This document shows positions 39,712 through 61,050 of a stretch of DNA of 64,000 nucleotides, piece by piece. The notes below the pieces were generated by a model. That model did not search any database, had not been told where the DNA came from, and saw only the letters and a program-made list of their open reading frames with translations. The DNA comes from Apostichopus japonicus (lineage: Eukaryota > Echinodermata > Holothuroidea > Aspidochirotida > Stichopodidae). How positions within the stretch are numbered: position 1 is the stretch's first letter; each line of letters begins with the position of its first letter. The position numbers and the translations under genes are program-made. Location of the stretch: contig NC_092562.1 of NCBI RefSeq assembly GCF_037975245.1, positions 29,093,554 to 29,157,553 on the forward strand, read 5' to 3'.

Positions 39712-41009
39712 ACGCAGGAAACCCGACAACACATTGTCAGTTTCTTTAATCGGGATCCTTAAAGCAGCAAGCAGGGTTTCATATAGCTTCAAGAACTAAC
39801 CAGGAGATGGACACATATCATGGACAGTATCAATTAGAAATCATAGTCTAAGATTAAATTCAACTTTTTATCTGTGTAAGGCGTAACTATATTCGTTTAC
39901 TCAGCCAAGAGCTGTCACAAATATCAAATGTTCTCACAAGTATGGTCTATGGGATGAACTTAGCCACGCCAGTGTTGCACATTATGCTTAAAGGCATTGA
40001 AGACTCGTCCCAAACTGTGTGCGGCCATCAGAAAAAGTTAACTTTCTGTTGCTTGCAAGTGACCTTTTGTTTGTGTCGCTACAAAATGCAGACAGTAATG
40101 AAACGTGATACCTTGTTATCTTTAGCTGGACCTGAGATGTCCACGCTGCTATGCACACTGTGTTGTGGGTATTAACCGCAGCTGTATGTACTGACTGTAT
40201 GTACACTTGTGTCTAATTACCGACAGTAGCAAGCTGTGTGTGTATTTTCTGGGATCGATGGTGGTGTCTAACACTTTTGTTACACCTCATTCAAAACTAG
40301 GTCAGATTACCGGCATCAGACGTTTCTTTTTGCCAAGTCTTCACACTTATAAGATGACTGACATTTTGGTCAAAAAAGATGGAGGAGTTATAGTCAGCAA
40401 CTTCACTGATTTCGAGACTCCTACCCATTCTAGAGTGAAATCCCTTGACCCGATATTCAGGTGAATTTAACCAAAGAGATGACAATGGTCCTATCTTTCT
40501 GCTAGAACAATATCATGGTCCTTCCTATTTACACATCCTTGGTCAATGTCACAGGGGCAATACCTGGTTCCTTTCTGGTACTAACAAAATTCCCATCATT
40601 GTCCATTCTTTAAATTAAAGACATTACCGTTGCCCTCCCTCTCTAGAGACAACCCTGTTTTCTTTCATTCTCACTTATTGCCTTCTGTAGTACTGAAGTA
40701 TGTACATTGGTTGTCCTTTATATGATTTTGAAAAGGTCCTCCCACCTCCCCCCCCCCTCCTCCTGTGCCAATTATGGCTTCCATCAACACAAACCTCTGA
40801 TATACAGGGTAATGACCTCTTACTTTCAAATATTTAAATGATCTCATTCAGGTTTATGATATCTTAAGGTAAACTATTTATTTTGCTGATTAGTTTCTCG
40901 ATTAATGTAAACCAACTTTGTTTATTCAAACACTAAGTATCCAAATTTGCTGTAATTAATGACTTGGTGAGATAATATGTTGTAATTTGCAAAGTATTTG
41001 TAAAGTACT
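39712..41009. other. Downstream flank of CLPP
   Basis: No gene or transposon recognised. ORFs here are short and without domains. Confidence 0.4.
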
Positions 41010-42610
41010 TGTTGGTATAATCAACCCCTAACCTTCACCACTGCGAGGCCATGTTGCAGTACTTGTTGGTATAATCCACACCAAACCTACACCACTGTGA
41101 GGCCATGTTGCAGTAATTGTTGGTATAATCCACACCAAACCTACACCACTGTGAGACCATGTTGCAGTAATGGTTGGTATAATCCACACCTAACCTACAC
41201 CACTGTGAGGCCATGTTACAGTAATTGTTGGTATAATCCACACCTAACCTTCACCACTGTGAGGCCATGTTGCAGTAATTGTTGGTATAATCCACACCAA
41301 ACCTACACCACTGTGAGGCCATGTTGCAGTAATTGTTGGTATAATCCACACCAAACCTACACCACTGTGAGACCATGTTGCAGTAATGGTTGGTATAATC
41401 CACACCTAACCTACACCACTGTGAGGCCATGTTACAGTAATTGTTGGTATAATCCACACCTAACCTTCACCACTGTGAGGCCATGTTGCAGTAATTGTTA
41501 GTATAATCCACACCAAACCTACACCACTGTGAGACCATGTTGCAGTAATGGTTGGTATAATCCACACCTAACCTACACCACTGTGAGGCCATGTTACAGT
41601 AATTGTTGGTATAATCCACACCTAACCTTCACCACTGTGAGGCCATGTTGCAGTAATTGTTAGTATAATCCACACCTAACCTACACCACTGTGAGGCCAT
41701 GTTGCAGTAAATGTTGGTATAATCCACACCTAACCTTCACCACTGTGAGGCCATGTTGCAGTAATGGTTGGTATAATCCACACCTAACCTACACCACTGT
41801 GAGGCCATGTTACAGTAATTGTTGGTATAATCCACACCTAACCTTCACCACTGTGAGGCCATGTTGCAGTAATTGTTAGTATAATCCACACCTAACCTAC
41901 ACCACTGTGAGGCCATGTTGCAGTAAATGTTGGTATAATCCACACCTAACCTTCACCACTGTGAGGCCATGTTGCAGTAATGGTTGGTATAATCCACACC
42001 TAACCTACACCACTGTGAGGCCAAGTTGCAGTTATTGTTGGTATAATCCACACCTACCCTACACCACTGTGAAGCCATGTTACAGTAATTGTTGGTATAA
42101 TCCACACCAAACCTACACCACTGTGAGGCCATGTTGCAGTAATTGTTGGTATAATTCACACCTCACCTACACCACTGTGAAGCCATGTTGCAGTAATTGT
42201 TGGTATAATCCACACCTAACCTACACCACTGTGAAGCCATGTTACAGTAATTGTTGGTATAATCCACACCTAACCTACACCACTGTGAAGCCATGTTACA
42301 GTAATTGTTGGTATAATCCACACCTAACCTACACCACTGTGAGGCCATGTTACAGCAATTGTTGGTATAATTCACACCTAACCTACACCACTGTGAAGCC
42401 ATGTTACAGTAATTGTTGGTGTAATCCACACCTAACCTACACCACTGAGGCCATGTTGCAGTAGTTGTTGGTATATTCCACACCTAACCTACACCACTGT
42501 GAGGCCATGTTGCAGTACTTGTTGGTATAATCCACACCTAACCTACACCACTGTTCAGCCACGTTGCAGTACATGTTGGTATAATCTGCACGGTACCTAC
42601 ACCACTGTGA
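41010..42610. repeat. 54-bp minisatellite with 216-bp higher order
   Basis: About thirty copies of a 54-bp unit (TTGTTGGTATAATCCACACC, CTACACCACTGTGAGGCCAT). 54 is divisible by three, so long repetitive ORFs appear on both strands (CWYNPHLTYTTVRPC type); I regard them as artefacts. Identical variant patterns repeat every four units (216 bp), for example 41035-41250 versus 41251-41466. Confidence 0.97.
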
Positions 42611-42619
42611 GGACTTGCA

Positions 42620-43595
42620 TGCAAGTATTATATTTCAGGAACATATCCTGATAGTTTTAATTACAAAGTTTATTTTTATGTTCAATTCTGTGCAGTATAA
42701 AATGGTGTAGGGAGGAAATGTTGACGTTATTAATATGACTCAATTAGACACGGAATCCCCCTTGGAACATTTTCCTATTAATGGTAATGTGTACCAGCCT
42801 TTCCTTATACTCTGTTGTATTGTTTATAACTCTGCTAAAATGTTAAAAGGCAGATCAAACATCTACTTCCTTCCTTCCTTATTTGTAAGAGAGAAGAAAA
42901 GTTATTTGCTCAGCGACTCAAGTCCGCTGTGAGACATTTAATGAAGTTCTCACGTTACATCTTTATGAAAACAATTTCCAAGTTCTTGAAACTCAATACT
43001 GTTCTTTCTGCAGCTGGTCACATTTCAATCAGTAACACGTAGTCTGCAAACTTTTGTTGCTATTCCCATCCAATTTATATATTTATGGCTGCAGAATTTA
43101 GAGTTCCTAAGTTCTGTATAAAGTATTCCTTCTTGTTATCTATCAAGTCCTTGTTAGGTATCAAATCATGTTAGGTATTAAGTCATTTCTTAGTTACAGT
43201 ATCAAGTATTTCTTGTTCTGTACAAATGGTAAAACCATCTGGTAAGCAAATCACTTCTTTCATAAACAACTTCAATCCATATTGTTATCTGCATATTTGT
43301 CCCAGAAAAGTTACATGGGGCTCTGGAGGGGGGGGGGGGCAGAGTTGGGAGGTGATGTTAGGTCCAAGTTTGTATCAAACAGATCTAGTTTGAAGTACAA
43401 AGAGAGCATCCCTTTTACCTTTTTCATCATGAAGCAAGGTTCTGCACACAAGGGTTGGAAAGCCTCTCTGAATTTCCAGCAAACATGTTTGCTAGCACTG
43501 GTGATTTCTTGTAATAGCACTCTTGTAACACAAGAGTAGTTAATAATGAAAAGTACAATAAAGGTCTGTTAAATTGAACGTTGTTTTCTTTCTTC
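42620..43595. other. Intergenic sequence, nothing recognised
   Basis: No gene or mobile element end seen; one G-run at about 43,327. Confidence 0.4.
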
Positions 43596-44143
43596 CTCCT
43601 TCGCATAGGCGTACGGGACCATTTCAGTTTGGGGGGCAGAACTTTTTGTGCCCGAAAGTTCCCGTGACACTAAGCGGAGCGCCACCATCGGTTGGCGCGT
43701 AGCGTACAAGAAAATTTTTGGCACACAATGCCTCTCAGATTGCCGGAAACGGCACTTCTGAGGCCTTGCAAGTTGCATCTAAACATTCTTTATTTTATAA
43801 TCTCACGTTTTAGAAATTTACACTTCCCGAAAAATTTGGTAAATTAGAAGAAGAAAAAATGGTTACATCACTTTGAAGGGAAAAATGGGACAGTATTTTT
43901 TAAGCTCCTATTTAGTTACCTTATTTATTATTTTAACACAGTACTCAGCTACCTCCAGAAAAACATGCATTGTTCAACGACACGTAGGCAGGATAATGTC
44001 GCTGTGTCGGGTGAGACTGCAATTTGTCTCACAAAAAAAGTATAAAATATATATATGATAAACCTGTACTTCCCCCCCCCCCCCCAACCATCCATGAAAA
44101 AGAAAATGTTTCTTATATACACTCATGTTGGGGATGTCCAGAT

Positions 44144-44785
44144 CAAGGGCGGCGGAAGCACTTTTAATCTGGGGGGGGGGGGGACCGACATCAAAGGGCA
44201 CTTTGCAGAAATTCGATTGGAATGATACAGCCTTATAATTAATACCCTGTATAACTCTTATTTTATTATCTTATTTCCATCAACGCCCCCCCCCCCCCCC
44301 AAAGGAAAATATGCATACTAGCACTGCAATATCCAATGCGCAAATTGGGAAACAAGGAACAAGTTTCCTTTTGAGACAAAATGAGGTGAAATCATGCTAG
44401 TTGCTAATGTAGGAATCTTCCGAATTACAGTTTTTTTCTTGTTAATATCTTAACAAATTTTTTTCCATTCGAAATAGCTTTGAGTTTGACCCACAGAAAT
44501 TCATTAAAAGTCACGGGCTTGGCCAGGATTTGCAAAGTTGTATGCACGACTATCTGAGCGGAGCGCCACCATCGGTTGGCGCGGAGCGTACTAGAAAACT
44601 TTGGTTTTACAAACCCCTCAGATGGCCGGAAACGGCCCTTCCCGAGCGTTCATTCTGGTTCCCTGGCCTCTTGCTAACTTGAGGCACCTCAATTTTTATG
44701 TCGAAAAAAGGCACATTTTTAACCTGAGGAAAAGTGGGGGGCACGTGCCCCCTGTGGCCCCCCCCCCTCGGTTCCGCCGCCCTTG
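44144..44785. mobile_element. hAT-type element G nested in F
   Basis: Ends CAAGGGCGGCGGAA and TTCCGCCGCCCTTG are perfect inverted repeats. Flanks GTCCAGAT and GTCCAGGT match 7 of 8. Family core at about 44,550-44,590. Confidence 0.85.
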
Positions 44786-44978
44786 GTCCAGGTATACAAT
44801 TGACTAGTTAGAAAAAAATTGATTGTGCAAAAAGCGTGGTAGCCCAGATGAACTGCGCTTACGGTGGTGTTACACGGAAATATTCGGGCATCATGATGCT
44901 AAATAAAGAAAATCATGGAATTGTCGGGCAAAAATTTGAAGAAGATTCGGGCAAGCTACTGCATATTTATATATATAT

Positions 44979-45101
44979 ATTTCCAGAGGACAAGAAATTC
45001 GGGCAAAAGTCCTGAAAAATTCGGGCAGCCTAATTCGGGCAGCCTCTTAGGCTGCCCGAATTTTTCAGGACTTTTGCCCGAATTTCTTGTCCTCTGGAAA
45101 T
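44979..45101. repeat. Perfect 55-bp-arm palindrome inside element F
   Basis: 44979-45033 and 45047-45101 are exact inverted repeats with a 13-base loop. The arms contain AATTCGGGCA words twice. Confidence 0.9.
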
Positions 45102-45157
45102 TTGGGGGGGCAGTCTGCCCCCCCTGCCCCCCCGCCTCGTACGCCTATGCTCCTTCG

Positions 45158-46665
45158 ATTAAACACCAGCTCTCAGCTTTCATACACATTTTCTATTTAT
45201 ATTATTTTATTATCTCAATACATTACATGTATAGAGATATTGTAACAGTAAGTGGGACTTTCTCTTCTCTTAAAAATTTTTCAGCGTCTTCAAACAAAGT
45301 TCTTTTTCTCTGGAATTTCCAGAGCAAGAATATATCATATAGACCAACAAAAGTTACTATTTTTTATTCCAGAATTGTATCTCATTCTGTGACTTTTTCA
45401 CCGATTTATGTCCAAATCGGGCCAATTTGGACTGAAAACACACTTTGACAGACCTGTTTTGCACACGCTCCAAAACTTATGTTTTATGAAAGAGAATAGA
45501 ATAGCACTGTCTTTCAACAGTGGTATCGTCTAAGATAGGGTCCTATGTATTATATATTTTATTAAAATTTTAAACTTTCATTTGTTGTTTACAGGTGGGT
45601 ATTAATAAGAATTTTACTACCTGTATATGACATTTAATGGCTTTTATTTGCTTGATTTGATGTTTAAATGATTTTTCTTTCTTAAAACAACACTGAGCTG
45701 CCGCCCCTACTTTTAGTAAAAAGGTCCGTTTTTGATGATTAAGCCCCGCCCCCAAGTCTGTTTTGTAGCAGATTGGCTATGACTCATAACAGCTACATGT
45801 TAGATATACGAAAATGGCTACCCTCGCGAACAATTTTCTGTTCTGTAGTTAGGTACGCGGAAAAACGTGGGTTGTTTTGATATCTAGAAGTGGACACAGT
45901 TTTGATGGTAGTCACCACTACAGTCTACAGTAACATACAGTAGGTCAATAGGCCTAGCTCTCAAGGCAGGCATCAAGAATATGGTCGAGTTGTTCGCCTC
46001 TTCTAATTTGGCTGTTGTCATTGACGTCAAACTATATGACCAAAAAGTCCAACTGAGACTGACCTTACCTAAGATGAAGGATACCACATAAAAAACAAGT
46101 TCTTAAATATTCTATGACATTACTAAACCTTGCAACGTCGTTCTTTCAACTAACAGGCAATGAGCGCTAAAGGCAAGACTAGCAGGATAAAGTGTAACCT
46201 GCAGAGACTATTCGTGGCAAAAATGCAAGTTATATATTTGTTGTACCATGATTGATATTGATAATTGTAGAGACAGAGCAAAGATTTGAAATTAGGAATA
46301 AAAATTAAAACTTCCAGTATTGAGATACTGCATCATTGATGCTCTTGTTATTTTAGTTTTAAATTCCAGCAAGGGCTGTATGTTTCTGATTAATTTTGTA
46401 CCCACGCTTTTCCAAACCAGCTGTACCATAAATATTTTCTCTGGCAACATACTCCAGCAATGTAGCTCTAGATGTATATATATATAGCAAGGTAATTTTT
46501 TCACATTATTTCAAATGCATATCAAAACTGCAGAATTGAACTTTAGAGGAGCAAATAATATTGTGGAGCTTCTAAACATGTGCCATTTGGTAAAGAAAAA
46601 TCTTGTCTACAGGGACTTGAGGTTGCATAGAACAAATTTGCATATTAACATTTAATTTTTCCCCC
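45158..46665. other. Intergenic sequence, nothing recognised
   Basis: AT-rich; no supported gene or repeat family. Confidence 0.4.
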
Positions 46666-46670
46666 CTATA

Positions 46671-47060
46671 GTTACCATGGGATATGTAATATACCACCAT
46701 GGGAGCTATGTGATACTATGGGATATGATACACCACTATTTGATACCATGGGATATGATATACCCCTATGTGATACCATGGGATATGATATACCATGGGA
46801 TATGATATACCCCTATGTGATACAATGGGATATGTGATATACCACTATGTGATACCATGGGATATGATATACCCCTATGTGATACCATGGGATATGTGAT
46901 ATACCACTATGTGATACCATGGGATATGATATACCCCTATGGGATACCATGGGATATGATATACCCCTATGTGATACCATGGGATATGATATAAACCACT
47001 AAGTGATATCATGGGAGATGTGATATACTGCTATGTGATATCAGGGGAGATGTGATACCA
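46671..47060. repeat. CCATGGGATATG minisatellite
   Basis: Twelve or so copies of a unit near 30 bp with CCATGGGATATGATATACCC and CTATGTGATA. The CCATGG core is palindromic. Confidence 0.92.
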
Positions 47061-47333
47061 TGGATGTCATGAGATTTAACAAAAATTGATCATCAATAGA
47101 TACTAACATCTGAAAAAGACAAAAATTTGAAACTTGAAAGCAACATAAAAGGACTGAAAAGAAAAATGATATCAATATATTGTTTACAATATCTACTCAT
47201 TTCATTTGCTACAACACTAGATCACATAAAATGCCCATGTGTATCAATTTCTAGGACAGGTTTTAGGGATTGCTCTTCTCATATAAATTCTATAGATTAT
47301 AACCTCAATGCTACTCTGTGAATTATTATTGTT

Positions 47334-47375
47334 TGTTAGCATTTGAAGATCCTGCTAGGATCGAAACGTCAGGCC
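47334..47375 (+). ncRNA. Hammerhead-like motif 1, degenerate
   Basis: GAAGATCCTGCTAGGATCGA, then AAACGTCAGGCC. Helix II (GATCC/GGATC), GAAAC and GUC are kept, but the CUGAUGA box is changed to CATTTGA. Located just downstream of the LRRC40 stop. Confidence 0.45.
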
Positions 47376-47839
47376 AACTTACTTTTACACAATTATTATT
47401 GTTGACAAACACTATGACTAAACTTGGGGCGGTATTTCACTCCCACCACTAATTCAAATAAATTAAGGAGCAAGCTAAATAACCCTCATTACTACTGCAG
47501 GGCATTGTGTAGTAGTTAATACACCATCCTGGGTGGACTAAAACAATCCTATTGTTAAGCTGTTGAAAAACTCAGAACTTTCACCATGGTTCCTGCTGCT
47601 TGGTGAACTGACCATAGCTATATAGTAAGACTGTAAATTTAGAGCTGCTGTAATCAGGGATTCAAAAAAAATTTATGACTCATTCCCAGGCCAGATTGAA
47701 TAAACACTGTCAACTAATTGGAGGGTTCGAAATTTGAATTAGCTCACCAGCAGGTCTAAAGCTTAACTGTTAAGTCAATACTCTAGAATAAATATCCAGC
47801 TGTGACATATACTTATATTGCTATCTCTACTTTAAACAA

Positions 47840-48010
47840 CTCCAGGAAACTTCACAACAGACAAGCAGTGAGTAACTGTCCTACATTACCACCTCTTCCT
47901 TAAACAACCCAAGGACACTTCACCAACATACAACAGACAAGCAGTGAGTAACTGTCCTACATTACCACCTCTGGCTTAAACAACCCAAGGACACTTCACC
48001 AGCACACAAC
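47840..48010. repeat. Two-copy tandem duplication near LRRC40 3' end
   Basis: ACAACAGACAAGCAGTGAGT and AACTGTCCTACATTACCACC occur twice in tandem, with a partial third copy. Confidence 0.8.
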
Positions 48011-48484
48011 ATTGAGTGACCAGAGAGTATCTTAATTTATGGAAGTACCTTACAAAGAAAACTTCCATTAGAAGGAATACAAACAACTTTAATACTGTCA
48101 AATGATAGTGCTGCAATATGTAATCCGAAAGCATTTACATTTATATTCCGAGGTTGGTGGAGAGAAACAGGTCTGTTAATTGCTCGAAATTCAAATTGTT
48201 CACCTTATCTGTCAGATTCCCCTCGCACCACACAGGCATTAGGTATATAAACTTTGCTTCAAATCTGATATATAATATCAGCTTTGTATCATCATATCCA
48301 TTACTTATTGATTACTTGATTATTATCGTTTCATAATTACAATATATAAAACATATTCCATCACAGTTGTGCACAATAATACACAATTACAAAAACACCA
48401 CAGACTCTCCCCCCTCAAACTGATGTAGAACCATTAGTACTTTACTAAATCTTCAACCATGACGATGTTTCGCTCAATCCGTAT

Positions 48485-59804
<11,320 letters not shown>

Positions 59805-60589
59805 GGTTCAGCTAAAACTGTATACCTGGTACTGTAGCTGCTGGTAAAATATGAATATGACTTGCATTATAACTTGGTATAGCCTAGCTGTTCAACTACA
59901 GTATATATGCTGTCCAAAAAAATTTTGGCCATGGCAAACAGAGGTAGTATACTGTATACATGCAAGTAGACCAGCCATTGGGTTAGCATGCACTTACAAG
60001 ATAATAAGTACAAACATTATCAGTTTTGCAAAACATTTACACTCAAAACTTTTAAGCAAAGTGGAGACTTGACAGAGCAAAGCTAAAGGATCAACTTACT
60101 GTAAGTCATGTAAAGAATAAACAATAAAGAGACAGGAACCAGCATCATCAACCTCAATGTCTTCCCCCATAGCCTTCCAAGCCCCTATTTTTTAATATAA
60201 ATGACTTGACACAAACCCTAGGCTATACAGTAGGTCTGATGAAAGCTCCTTATGAGGAAACAGCTATAGATTATCAATGTTGTCTCCATGATGCTATAAA
60301 GTCAAATAATGCTGTGTAAACTCTAACAAACCTCAGAGCATTCTTTACTCTCTTAGAAATTTTGTTGACTACAAAAGTAAGCCCACCTTTTCTTCTGAGA
60401 ATGCAAAAACCAAATGGGATCATATCATCATGAAGCCATATTCACCATAATCAGGCACTGGATAAACTGATGTATAAGTTGACCGTACCTAGGCCTTGGC
60501 CTACTGTATTTTGCACAAGTTATGGAAGTTGAAAGCCTAAATTTCTTATTTGCTGTTACCTATTAAATTTGCGTAAATACTGATTAGGC
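59805..60589. promoter_or_regulatory. LRRC40 upstream flank
   Basis: Would contain the LRRC40 promoter and 5' UTR. No TATA box placed convincingly and no CpG-rich block; function inferred from position. Confidence 0.3.
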
Positions 60590-60594
60590 CTACA

Positions 60595-61050
60595 TTTTGT
60601 ACCTGCAATGCTATACGCTAGTAAGTTTGTAACTCATGATTTCCCTAGGCAATCCAGCATCACTGAGATCTTGAAGACTTTGAAATGGGAACCCCTCACA
60701 GAAAGAAGGAAAAGGGCCAGACTCATGCTTTTTTATCAAATTATTAAAGGCCTAGTTGCAGTCCCAAACGAGACTAATCCCTTCTTGAAACCAGGGAGGC
60801 GTGGCCGCTATACACAAATTCCACATAGTCATTATGCTTTTCAGTATAGTTTCTATCCTAGGACTATAACAGACTGGATTAGGCAATCCTTGGACGTTAA
60901 AGAGAGCCCTAGTCTTGAGGTGTTTAAAACAAGATTGCCCACGCATTGTTACTAGAACTGCTGCGCTGCGTACCAACATCCTCGTTGTGATACCCGAAAG
61001 GGATTTTTAACGAGTACCTAACAGAAACAGAAGAAACAGAAACTTTTATC
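60595..61050 (+). mobile_element. LINE 3' fragment (Jockey/CR1-like ORF2 C-terminus)
   Basis: The ORF 60608-60955 has SKFVTHDFPRQSSITEIL, LKWEPLTERRKRARLMLFYQ, YSFYPRTITDWIRQSL and SPSLEVFKTRL. This is the standard order of the RT C-terminal tail in these LINEs. After the stop comes a short 3' UTR ending in (ACAGAA)n-like sequence. 5'-truncated; the remaining part is open. Confidence 0.85.

Larger units (their letters stand above)
43604..45149. mobile_element. hAT-type element F, host of a nested insertion
   Basis: Ends CATAGGCGTACGGG and (other strand) CATAGGCGTACGAG. Perfect 8-bp target duplication CTCCTTCG at 43596-43603 and 45150-45157. Contains the family core at about 43,671-43,710, element G, and a 55-bp-arm palindrome. 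No transposase ORF. Confidence 0.9.

Noticed and set aside
41097-42464. Long cysteine-rich repeat ORFs on both strands
   Set aside because: They are by-products of a 54-bp minisatellite whose unit is a multiple of three; start, splice context and non-repeat coding sequence are lacking.
44915-45448. 177-codon ORF
   Set aside because: Runs through the right end of hAT element F and its palindrome; no domain.
47127-47321. 64-codon ORF upstream of hammerhead-like motif 1
   Set aside because: It resembles the end of a retroelement ORF only loosely; no Penelope RT or GIY-YIG motif could be identified.
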